64,000 nucleotides of DNA, from positions 124,001 through 188,000 of the forward strand of contig CAVQIB010000013.1 in NCBI GenBank assembly GCA_963712435.1. Direction: 5' to 3'. Numbering within the stretch: the stretch's first letter is position 1; each line of letters starts with the position of its first letter. The notes beneath the pieces were generated by a model, which worked only from the letters and a program-made list of their open reading frames with translations, had not been told where the DNA came from and did not search any database. Positions 7,951-19,809 of the stretch are shown here, piece after piece. The translations under genes were made by a program, and so were the position numbers. Source of the DNA: Rhodoplanes sp963712435. Lineage in GTDB: Bacteria > Pseudomonadota > Alphaproteobacteria > Rhizobiales > Xanthobacteraceae.

Positions 7951-9471
7951 TCAGAAAAAGCCCATGGGGTTCGGGTCGTAGCTGACGAGCAGGTTCTTCG
8001 TCTGCTGGTAATGGTCGAGCATCATCTTATGGGTCTCGCGACCGATGCCGGATCGCTTGTAGCCGCCGAAAGCGGCGTGCGCGGGATACAGGTGATAGCA
8101 GTTGGTCCACACCCGTCCGGCCTGGATGGCGCGACCGACCCGATAGGCAGTGTTGATATCGCGCGTCCACAGCCCTGCGCCGAGGCCGTAGAGCGTATCG
8201 TTCGCAATAGCGAGGGCCTCTTCGACGGTCTTGAAGCTCGTCACCGACACCACCGGTCCGAAGATCTCCTCCTGGAAGATGCGCATCTCGTTGTGGCCGG
8301 CGAAAACGGTCGGCTCGACATAATAGCCGCCACTGAGGTCGCCGCCGAGGTCGGCGCGCCGCCCTCCGGTCAGCACCTTGGCTCCTTCCTTTTCGCCGAT
8401 GTCGATATAGGACAGTATCTTTTCGAGCTGGTCGTTGGAGGCTTGCGCGCCGATCATGGTTGCGCTGTCGAGCGGGTTGCCCTGCTTGATGCTGCGCACG
8501 CGGGCGACCGCCCTTTCCATGAAGGCGTCGTAGATCGACTCCTGCACCAGGACGCGCGAGGGACAGGTGCAGACTTCGCCCTGATTGAGCGCAAACATGG
8601 CAAAGCCTTCGAGCGCCTTGTCGACGAAGGCGTCATCCTTCGACAGCACGTCGGCAAAGAAGATGTTGGGCGATTTGCCGCCGAGCTCGAGCGTGACCGG
8701 AATCAGGTTCTCCGAGGCGTATTGCATGATCAGCCGGCCGGTGGTCGTCTCGCCGGTGAAGGCGATCTTGGCGATGCGCGGGCTGGACGCGAGCGGCTTG
8801 CCGGCCTCGGTGCCGAAGCCGTTGACGATGTTGAGGACCCCGGGCGGCAGCAGGTCGGCGACGAGCTCGGCGAAGACGAGAATGCCGAGCGGCGTCTGTT
8901 CGGCCGGTTTGAGCACGACGCAATTGCCGGCGGCCAGGGCAGGGGCCAGTTTCCATGCCGCCATCAGCAGCGGGAAATTCCAGGGAATGATCTGGCCGAC
9001 CACGCCCAGCGGCTCGTGGAAGTGATAGGCGACGGTATTGTCGTCCACCTCGCCGATGCTGCCCTCCTGGGCGCGGATGCAGCCGGCGAAATAGCGGAAA
9101 TGGTCGACCGCCAGCGGCAGGTCGGCCGCCGTGGTCTCGCGGATCGGCTTGCCGTTGTCGATCGTTTCGACCAGCGCCAGGAGGCCCAGCGCGTCCTCCA
9201 TGCGATCGGCGATCTTGTTGAGGATGCGCGTCCGTTCGGCCGGCGCCATGCGTCCCCAGGCGTCTTTCGCCGCATGCGCCGCGTCGAGCGCAAGGTCGAT
9301 ATCCGCCGCCGTCGATCGCGCGATCTCGCAGAGCCGCTCGCCGGTGATCGGGCTCGGATTGTCGAAATACTGGCCGCCGACCGGCGCCACCCATCGGCCC
9401 CCGATGAAGTTGTCGTAGCGGGTCTTGAGAGCGATCTTGTTACGGAATTCACTGAGCGCTTGCTGCAGCAT
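7951..9471 (-). CDS. NAD-dependent aldehyde dehydrogenase, ExaC/AldA type
   Basis: This is a 506-residue cytosolic aldehyde dehydrogenase that oxidises aldehydes such as acetaldehyde to acids. Motifs are IIPWNFPLLMAAWKLAPALAAG, LELGGKSPNIFF (catalytic Glu) and NQGEVCTCPSRVLV with the nucleophilic Cys in the CTC pair of the ExaC/AldA subgroup. EEIFGPVVSV and the C-terminal MGFF complete the fold. The start ATG 9471 follows GAGGAGAGG at correct spacing and matches the family N terminus (NFIGGRWVAP). Reading also continues upstream in frame to 10260, but that part is the shadow of the next gene. With DUF779 and the mycofactocin locus it suggests an alcohol-to-acid route: mycofactocin-linked dehydrogenase first, this enzyme second. 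Confidence 0.92.
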   Translation of the reverse strand: MLQQALSEFRNKIALKTRYDNFIGGRWVAPVGGQYFDNPSPITGERLCEIARSTAADIDLALDAAHAAKDAWGRMAPAERTRILNKIADRMEDALGLLALVETIDNGKPIRETTAADLPLAVDHFRYFAGCIRAQEGSIGEVDDNTVAYHFHEPLGVVGQIIPWNFPLLMAAWKLAPALAAGNCVVLKPAEQTPLGILVFAELVADLLPPGVLNIVNGFGTEAGKPLASSPRIAKIAFTGETTTGRLIMQYASENLIPVTLELGGKSPNIFFADVLSKDDAFVDKALEGFAMFALNQGEVCTCPSRVLVQESIYDAFMERAVARVRSIKQGNPLDSATMIGAQASNDQLEKILSYIDIGEKEGAKVLTGGRRADLGGDLSGGYYVEPTVFAGHNEMRIFQEEIFGPVVSVTSFKTVEEALAIANDTLYGLGAGLWTRDINTAYRVGRAIQAGRVWTNCYHLYPAHAAFGGYKRSGIGRETHKMMLDHYQQTKNLLVSYDPNPMGFF

Positions 9472-9716
9472 CGGCCTCTCCTCGCGCGGTGCGTTCCCTG
9501 CGCCGATCGAGTTTTTTCTCGAGTTGTTTCCGATGGGCGCGCCGATCGGATTCTTCCGACAAGCATGGCCGACTGTATCCGGCGGAGACCGCCCGCGAAC
9601 AGAAGACCGAGGAACCGTTTCCGTATCGCACCGCTCCCCCTGCGGAAGGATCGATACCAGGGGAGGTAGCTCGGCGACGGCGCGCTTCCGAACGCGGCCG
9701 CCTTGCCGGGCGCCGT

Positions 9717-10900
9717 TTACTCCCGGCCCGTGCGCGGCTGTGTCCGCGCCATGCCGGCAAGGCAGCGCGCCGCAAGCCTCTGATAATGCCGGGTGCCAGC
9801 GGCCTTCCGGTCGATTTCGTCCGGCGCCAGCGTTCGGCGGACGCGCGCCGGCGAACCGACGACAAGCGAGCGTGGCGGCGCGACGAATTTCGCCGAAACG
9901 AGCGCTCCTGCGCCGACGATCGAGTCTTCGCCGATCTCCGCGCCGTCGAGGATCACGGCATTGATGCCGACCAGAGCATTGCGGCGGATGGTGCAGCCGT
10001 GCAGCACGGCGCCGTGACCGATATGCCCATCCTCCTCGATCAGCACGCCTTCTCCCGGGAAGGAATGGAGCACGCAATTGTCTTGAACATTGCTTCCCGC
10101 GCGCAATTCCAACCGGCCGAAGTCGCCCCGCAGAACCGCTCCCGGCCCGACATAGCAGTGCGCCCCCACGACAACGTCGCCGATCAGCACCGACGTCGGA
10201 TGGACGAACGCGGCGGGATCGACGGACGGCGTCACGCCGTCGAGCGAGAAGACCTCGCATTCGGATGGGCGATGGGCGGCTTTCGGGCGGAGCAAGGACG
10301 CCGCGCGCGCAAGCGCCGTGACGCCGGCCCAGTCCTTCTCTTCGACGGCCCGCTTCGGCGTGAGCCAGGAGCCGCCCACGCAGGCGACGTTCGGCAGCGC
10401 CAGGAAGTCAGGCGCAGTCTCGGCGGTAATGCCGCCCGTCGGGCAGAACCGCACGTCGGGAAACGGGCCGGCCAGCGCTTTCAGCATGCCGATGCCGCCG
10501 GCCTGCTGCGCGGGGAACAGCTTCAGCGCGCCGAAGCCCGCGGTCGCGGCCGCGATCACGTCGGAGGGCGTCATGACGCCCGGCAGCAGCGGCAAGCCGC
10601 TCTCCCGTGCGGCCTGGGCAAGCTCCGGCGTGAGACCCGGGCTGACGCCGAAGCGCGCGCCAGCGCTCTTGGCGGCGGCGAAATCCTGCGGGCGCGTGAT
10701 CGTGCCGACGCCGACGATCGCGTCCGCCGCGGCGTCCGCGATCCGCCGGACTGCATCCAGCGCCGCCGGCGTGCGCAGCGTCACTTCGATGACGCGGACG
10801 CCGCCCTTCACGAGCGCGTTCGCAAGCGGGACGGCGCGGTCTGCGTCGGCGAGGACGATCACCGGGATCACCGGCCCCATCCCCAGCAGGTCGGAGATGG

Positions 10901-10904
<4 letters not shown>
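9717..10904 (-). CDS. eda: KDPG aldolase apparently fused to a PaaY/gamma-carbonic-anhydrase-like protein
   Basis: One 395-residue frame holds two families. Residues 1-210 are KDPG/KHG aldolase (Entner-Doudoroff): VIVLADADRAVPLANALVKGG, EVTLRTPAAL, VGVGTITRP, GVSPGLTPEL, ALKLFPAQ with the Schiff-base Lys and CPTGGI. Residues 220-395 are a left-handed beta-helix hexapeptide protein of the PaaY/gamma-carbonic anhydrase kind: FVHPTSVLIGDVVVGAHCYVGPGAVLRGD, NVQDNCVLHSFPG, HIGHGAVLHGC and GAGALVSA, with the histidines that bind metal in that family. The linker is about ten residues (PKAAHRPSECE). The aldolase start overlaps the edd stop by 4 bases. One extra G near 10252 would turn two overlapping genes into this fusion: removing it gives a PaaY start at ATG 10260 and an aldolase stop shortly after. 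I am sure of both domains and unsure of the fusion. Confidence 0.85.
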
Positions 10905-12816
<1,912 letters not shown>

Positions 12817-12820
<4 letters not shown>

Positions 12821-14424
12821 AGGCGAGTCCTCGGGGGATTGCAGGCCGCGCGCGTCGGAGCGTCCGACGCCGCCTCGGAACGCCCCGCTCTCGCACTCTG
12901 CTGGAAAGCGGCAAGCTGCGCGTATTCGGCGGCGAGCTTCTGCGGCACCGCCTTATATATGGGGGCGAGCTCTCGGTAGACAGCGGCGTGTTCCGGGATG
13001 GGCCGGTGCCGATGAATGGCGCCGACCATGCCCCCAACCACCTCGATCGCATTCACATCGCCGAGCGCATACAGCGCGAGGATGGCGGCGCCCAGGCAGG
13101 AGCTTTCGAAGCTCTCGGGAATCACCACTTCGCGATCGAAGACGTCCGCCATCATCTGCCGCCAGAGACCGGAGCGGGCGAAACCTCCGCTCGCCTTGAT
13201 CGTGCGGGCCGGGCCCATCAACTCCTCCACCGCCGGCAGAATGCTGTGCAGGCCGAAAATGACGCCCTCGAGCACCGCGCGGATCATGTGCTCCTTGTGA
13301 TGATGCGCGGCGAGACCGAAGAACGACGCGCGCATTCGCGGGTTCCACCAGGGCGCCCGCTCTCCGGTCAGGAACGGATGGAAGATGAGCCCCTCGCAGC
13401 CCGGCGGCACGCGTTCGGCGATGCGGGTCAGCACGTCATAGGCGTCGATGCCGAGTCGCTTCGCCGTTTCGGTTTCCGCCGCCGCGAGCTCGTCGCGCAC
13501 CCATTGGAACACGATGCCGCCATTGTTCACCGGGCCGCCGACCACCCAATGGCGATCGGTCAGGAAATAGCAGAAGGTGCGGCCCTCCGGATCGGTCAGC
13601 GGATGATCGACGACCGCGCGCATCGCTCCGCTGGTGCCGATGGACACCGCGACATCGCCCGGATGAATGGCGTCAAGCCCGAGCGTCGACAGCACGCCGT
13701 CATTGGCGCCGATCACGAACGGCGTGCCGCGCGGCAATTCGAGCTCGGCGGCGGCCGAGAGCGCGAGCCCCTCGATGTGGTGGGTGGGCGGCGCCAGTCG
13801 GGAAAGCCGGCCGGCGTCGATGCCGGCGACGGCGAGCGCGCCCGCGTCCCAGTCGAGCGCAGAGAGATTGAACAGGCCGGTGGCGGACGCGATGGAAAAA
13901 TCGACCATCCATTCGCCGAACAGGCGGAAAAAGACATACTCCTTCATGCTGACGAACCGGTGCGCCGCAGCGAAAACATCCGGCCGCTCGTGGCGCAGCC
14001 AGACGAGCTTGCACAGGGGCGACATCGGATGGATCGGCGTGCCGGTGCGGCGATAGATTTGCCGCCCATCCATCTGCTCCAGGATTGTGTCGGCCCAGCC
14101 GCTGCTGCGCGTATCCGCCCAGGTGATGCTCGGCGTAAGCGGCCGCCCCGCGCCATCCACGGCGATCAGGCTATGCATGGCGGCGCTGAAACCGACGCCG
14201 CGGAGGCGCTCGGGGCGCACGCGCGCCGCGCGGACGGCCCCGCGGATCGACTCCGTCACCGCGCGATAGACCTCGTCCGGGTCCTGCTCGGCGACGCCCG
14301 GCGCAGACGTCTTCAGCGCATAGCCGACGGCATGATGGCCTTCGACCTTGCCGTGGGCGTCGAACACCACCGACTTGGTGCTGGTGGTTCCGATGTCGAC
14401 GCCGACGACATAGAAGTTGCTCAT
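12817..14424 (-). CDS. FGGY-family carbohydrate kinase, probable gluconokinase
   Basis: This 535-residue sugar kinase of the FGGY family probably phosphorylates gluconate to 6-phosphogluconate, the substrate of the adjacent Edd. It has the N-terminal phosphate loop (VGVDIGTTSTKSVVFD), the substrate-domain ITWADTRSSGWAD, VAVSIGTSGAMR, PFLTGERAPWWNP and the C-terminal FGGY signature region (KASGGFARSGLWRQMMADVF). GTSGAMR and the operon partners favour gluconate over xylulose. I chose ATG 14424 (MSNFYVVGVDIG) because homologues begin there. An upstream in-frame start at 14463 adds 13 unrelated residues. No gluconate regulator or transporter is adjacent. Confidence 0.87.
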
Positions 14425-14789
14425 GCCCCGTGCTCCGCTGTATCCGCCTGAACAATACCTCAAGGATCATGACGACGATGGATGGCGACGGACGCGACCG
14501 CCTCCATCATTTGGTCATGAACGTGCGCTGGGCGTGCATGTTCAGTGATACTGCTTGCGCATACAGAACGCCGTCATTGAACGTGACTGGGATGGGCAAG
14601 CGCGCCGGTCGCATACGCCGGCAGTGCGCGGCCGCCGCTCGCCGTGAACAGCACGACGCAAAGGAGATAGAACCGCTTGGCGTCGCAGGCGCGAGGGACT
14701 ACGCGCGGCTCCCGCCTTGTTTAAACGCCCTTTTTTTTTAGACAACCGAGGATGCGCGCACGGATCTCAGGCGCGGCCTGCGCCTTTGA
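14425..14789 (+). other. Intergenic region upstream of the gluconate operon
   Basis: 365 bases without a supported gene, between the gluconokinase start and the end of the small exported protein gene. It should hold the promoter of the gluconokinase-edd-eda operon, but no convincing -35/-10 pair or operator palindrome was found. A run of nine T at about 14731-14739 on the plus strand has no preceding hairpin. Confidence 0.5.
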
Positions 14790-14987
14790 TCAGGGCCAGG
14801 GGGACGAGGTGTACCACTGGCACAGCGAAAATCCCTCATATGTGGCGTTGCAGCCGGGCCGCCGCTGGACGGGATCTCGGACGCTGGTCGGCGCGACCTC
14901 GTTCTGCCGGTCGCTCCGCGCGAAGGCGGTCGCAGCCGAGGTCAGAACAAGCGCGGCGATGAGCGCCAAACTGGTCTTGGTCGACAT
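14790..14987 (-). CDS. Small exported protein, unknown function
   Basis: A 65-residue protein with a clear Sec signal peptide (MSTKTSLALIAALVLTSAATAFA, cut likely after AFA at residue 23), leaving a mature part of about 42 residues. The mature part contains RRPGCNATYEGFSLCQWYTSSPWP, with two cysteines that could form a disulfide. An AAGGAGCAGG ribosome site lies 3-12 bases before ATG 14987, and the codon use fits its neighbours. It stands alone between the gluconate operon and the PLP decarboxylase. I do not recognise a family. Confidence 0.65.
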   Translation of the reverse strand: MSTKTSLALIAALVLTSAATAFARSDRQNEVAPTSVRDPVQRRPGCNATYEGFSLCQWYTSSPWP

Positions 14988-15235
14988 GGTCCTGCTCCTT
15001 TGCGAACAAAGACCAACGACATCTGGGAAATATTTCGCCGGCCGCTAGTTTGAATTGCCTGCCCTGGCGCGGTTATCGGAGCAATCGCGGCGGAAAGGAC
15101 AATCGGAACGCGTCGCGGCGACAGTCGAAAACGCGCGATCCAGCAAGCACAACGGTTTGGGAGTACCGGATGCCGCGGCTGTGCGCGCATGACCTCCGAG
15201 GTTTGGTTTGCGGGCGACCCGAAGGCGAGAAATCA

Positions 15236-16693
15236 TCACGCCGTGGTAGCGCGCGTCACGTCGCAGACGTGACCCGGCGCGCCGATTTCCTCCAGCGCGA
15301 CAAGGAACGCGTCGATATCCGCTTCGGTGGTGCGATGATTGACGATCGCCGCACGGATCACCGTCCTGCCGCCAAGCAGCGTGCTCGACGGCGCTGCGAC
15401 GCCGCGCTCCTGCAGATCGATGACGATCCGCTTGGTCAGCTCGTCGGCGTCGGGCTGCGATAATGCGAAGCAGACGATGTTCAGCGTGACGGGCGCGCAC
15501 AGCGTGAAGGTCGCCGTTTGCTTCAGCCGCTCTTCCAGATATTTGGCGAGGTCGCAGGTGCGTTCGATGCATTCGGCGATCTTTTCCGCGCCGAAGACGC
15601 GAAAGGTGAACCATGTCTTGAGCGCGCGGAAACTGCGCGACAGGTCGAAACCGAGATCGCACGGCCAAGTCTCGCCCGCGCCGAGCCCGCTCGGCATGCG
15701 ATGCAGATAGGTCGCCGGATTGTAATAGGTGCGCCGATGCGCCTCGGCGTCGCGCACGAGCAGGAAGCCCGCGTCGTAGGGCACGTGCGCCCATTTATGG
15801 AAATCGAAGGCGACGGAAGCGGCGCGTTCGATGCCGCGCACCAGCGGTTTCAAGCGCGGCGACAGCGCGCAGAGCGCGCCGAACGCGCCGTCGACATGAA
15901 ACCACAAGCCTTCGGCCTGACAGAGATCGGCCAAAGCCGAAAGGTCGTCCATGGCGCCGGCATTCACGCTGCCGGCCGTTCCCACGACGAGGAACGGCTT
16001 CAGTCCGGCGTCGCGGTCGGCGGCGATCTGCCTGGTCAGCAGGTCGATGCGCATCGCGCCGCGCGCATCGACCGGTATGCCGCGCAGGAATTGTGACCCG
16101 ACGCCGGCGACCTCGACCGCCTGGCGGATGCTGCCATGCGCTTCGGCGGATGTGTAGGCGACGAGTTGCAGCCCGGCCTGCCGAAGCCCTTCTTGGCGGA
16201 CCTGGTCGCCGATCGCAAAGTTGCGGGCGATCACCACCGCCGACAGATTGGCGGCCGACGTTCCCGTAACAAAGATGCCCGACGCGCCCTCGGGAAAGCC
16301 GAGCATCTCCGCCGCCCACCGGACGATCTGTTGTTCGACCGCGATCGCGATGTGATTGCGCCCGCCGCAATTGGCGTTCAGCCCGGCCGCCAGCATCTCG
16401 GCCACCATGCCGACCGGCGTCCCGGCGCCGTGCACCCACCCCAAGAAGAGCGGATGCAGGTTTCCGGTCGAATAGGGCATGATGTACGATTCGAAGTCCG
16501 CGATGACGTCACGCAAGTCCTGCGACGCGAGCGGCAGCGGCTGACGGAACTGCTCGATCACCGGGCCCGGCGCCTGCCGCCAGACCGGCCGCTCGCGGAT
16601 CGTTTCGATGAAATCGATCATGCCGCCGAGCGCATCGTGCGCGTTGGAACGGAAATCGTTCCAGTCGTCCGGATCAAGGTCGCTCGATTTCAT
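15236..16693 (-). CDS. PLP-dependent group II decarboxylase
   Basis: A 485-residue pyridoxal-phosphate decarboxylase of the aromatic-L-amino-acid/glutamate decarboxylase group. Visible features are NLHPLFLGWVHGAGTPVGM, FVTGTSAANLSAVVIAR (cofactor phosphate region), YTSAEAHGSIRQAVEVAG, FHVDGAFGALCALSP (Asp pairing with the PLP nitrogen) and AFDFHKWAHVPYDAGFLLV, where the Lys forms the Schiff base. The substrate cannot be read from sequence. Aromatic amino acid or diaminobutyrate are possible. ATG 16693 was chosen over GTG 16708, five codons upstream, because the family begins near KSSDLDPDDW. It lies downstream of mmsA on the same strand, with about 220 bases between. Confidence 0.87.
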   Translation of the reverse strand: MKSSDLDPDDWNDFRSNAHDALGGMIDFIETIRERPVWRQAPGPVIEQFRQPLPLASQDLRDVIADFESYIMPYSTGNLHPLFLGWVHGAGTPVGMVAEMLAAGLNANCGGRNHIAIAVEQQIVRWAAEMLGFPEGASGIFVTGTSAANLSAVVIARNFAIGDQVRQEGLRQAGLQLVAYTSAEAHGSIRQAVEVAGVGSQFLRGIPVDARGAMRIDLLTRQIAADRDAGLKPFLVVGTAGSVNAGAMDDLSALADLCQAEGLWFHVDGAFGALCALSPRLKPLVRGIERAASVAFDFHKWAHVPYDAGFLLVRDAEAHRRTYYNPATYLHRMPSGLGAGETWPCDLGFDLSRSFRALKTWFTFRVFGAEKIAECIERTCDLAKYLEERLKQTATFTLCAPVTLNIVCFALSQPDADELTKRIVIDLQERGVAAPSSTLLGGRTVIRAAIVNHRTTEADIDAFLVALEEIGAPGHVCDVTRATTA

Positions 16694-16911
16694 GGGGTTA
16701 TGGAGCACGATGGGGCCGGCGGTTCGTTGGTTGGGACCGCGCCCAGTGCCGACGCGCTCGTTCAGCTATCTAGGAACGGTCGGCGGTGCGTCACAGGGGT
16801 CTGACCGCACCATCTACGCTACGAGCAACCGGCAGAGCAAGGCCCGTCGGGCCCCTCGGCGGCGCGCAACGCTCTGAGTGTCCGTTGCGCGGGGAGGGGC
16901 GGAAGCACCGT

Positions 16912-18408
<1,497 letters not shown>

Positions 18409-18527
18409 GCCGTCGACCTCCCTGCGATTATTGTTTTGCTACAGAAGGGTAGCGACGCGCCCGCGGCGGGTCGATAAGATATGTTGCGCGTCTGTTGTGC
18501 GGAAATGCGCATGCCGAAGGTTGGGCG

Positions 18528-19415
18528 ATGAATTGCTTCGATTGGGGCGACCTGCGGTTTTTCCTCGCGATCGCGCGGACCGGCCGGCTCACCGCGGCCG
18601 CCCGCCAGCTGCGCGTCGACCACGCCACGGTGAGCCGGCGAATCCAGGCCTTGGAGAGCGCGCTGAAGGCCAAGCTGTTCGAGCATCACCCGCAGGGGTA
18701 TCGGCTGACCGGGCCGGGCGAGCAGCTGATGGTCGCGGCGGAAGCGATGGAGACGACGGCGATCGGCGTCGAGAGCGCGATTTCAGGCATCGATTCCGCG
18801 TTGTCCGGCCCGGTGCGGATCGGCGCCCCGGACGGCTTCGGCACCTATTTCCTGGCGCGGCGTCTGGGACGACTGCTCGAGCGGCAGCCGCACGTCACGG
18901 TGCAGCTCGTGCCGCTGCCGCGCGTCTTTTCGCTCGCCAAGCGCGAGGCCGACATCGTGATTACGATCGATCGGCCGGACACCGCGCGGCTCAGCGTCGA
19001 GCTTCTCAGCGACTATACGCTCGGCCTCTATGCGAGCAGAGACTATGTCGCCAGACACCCGCCGATCGCCGATGTCGGCGACCTGCGCAATCACCGCATC
19101 ATCGCCTATGTGCCCGATCTGCTCTTCTCCGACGCGCTGGACTATCTGGGCGAGTTCAACGTTCCGGACACGCTGCGCTTCGAATGCGCCAGCGTGATCG
19201 GCCAGATGGAGGCGGTGAAAGCGGGCATCGGCGTCGGCGCGCTGCATGACTTCGCGGCGCATGGCCATCCGGACCTGCAGCAGGTTCTGCCGAACAAGGT
19301 CAAACGCACCTATTGGATCGTGACGCACAACGATGTTCGCAACATCGCCCGCGTGAACTATCTGCGCGAGTTCATCATCGCCGCCGTCGCCGCGGAGCAG
19401 TTCGTTTTCACTTGA
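18528..19415 (+). CDS. LysR-family transcriptional regulator
   Basis: A 295-residue LysR regulator. The winged helix-turn-helix is at the N terminus (FLAIARTGRLTAAARQLRVDHATVSRRIQALE). The effector-binding domain starts near residue 90 (GPVRIGAPDGFGTYFLARRL). I chose ATG 18528, eight bases after AAGG, because LysR proteins start just before WGDLRFF. It is divergent from mmsA, so that gene and possibly the decarboxylase beyond it are likely targets. The effector is unknown. HATVSRRIQ resembles a subgroup found beside semialdehyde dehydrogenase genes, but that is a weak recollection. Confidence 0.9.
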   Translation: MNCFDWGDLRFFLAIARTGRLTAAARQLRVDHATVSRRIQALESALKAKLFEHHPQGYRLTGPGEQLMVAAEAMETTAIGVESAISGIDSALSGPVRIGAPDGFGTYFLARRLGRLLERQPHVTVQLVPLPRVFSLAKREADIVITIDRPDTARLSVELLSDYTLGLYASRDYVARHPPIADVGDLRNHRIIAYVPDLLFSDALDYLGEFNVPDTLRFECASVIGQMEAVKAGIGVGALHDFAAHGHPDLQQVLPNKVKRTYWIVTHNDVRNIARVNYLREFIIAAVAAEQFVFT

Positions 19416-19809
19416 AAAATGATTGGACCTCCGGAGAATCGCTCATGCACAGGAACTCCGGCGCCGAGCGGATGGGCGAGCGGCATGTGCCCCGCAATTC
19501 GGGACGACGATCTGCACCTTCGACCGGACCTTCATTGGATCGATTGGCCCATTCGCGCGGACGCCAAGCGTGAAATGCTCGCCCAGCGAATCTCCGCTCC
19601 GCGCGCGATCGACAGAGGTGTTTCGCAATCGAAAGAGGTATTTTGGGATGGGCAGAACCTGCCGCATGCGCAACCGACAGGCCGACCGATGACCGCGCAT
19701 TCGCACCAATGGGCGTTCCTTCTCCGGAGCCGCATTGCGGAAGCTCCCGTCATCATCAAGCCTCTCGATGAGGCATTGACGCGCTCGTGCCGCTCGTAGA
19801 AATTGTGTG
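19416..19809 (+). other. Intergenic region before the peroxidase/P450 unit
   Basis: About 390 bases with no supported gene. Short open frames here lack ribosome sites and family resemblance. A weak promoter-like pair (TTGACG at about 19777 and an AT-rich hexamer 17 bases on) precedes the membrane protein gene. I would not rely on it. Confidence 0.5.

Noticed and set aside
9507..9522. TCGAG-TTTTTT-CTCGA inverted repeat upstream of the aldehyde dehydrogenase as an operator
   Set aside because: The stem is only five base pairs and matches no known binding site. It is too weak to report as a feature.
7951..10260. A 769-codon minus-strand frame covering both the aldehyde dehydrogenase and the upstream region
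   Set aside because: The part above 9471 is the shadow of the PaaY-like domain in another frame. The enzyme starts at 9471 with a good ribosome site.
14720..14745. T-run as an intrinsic terminator
   Set aside because: No GC-rich inverted repeat precedes the T-run, and no plus-strand gene ends there.
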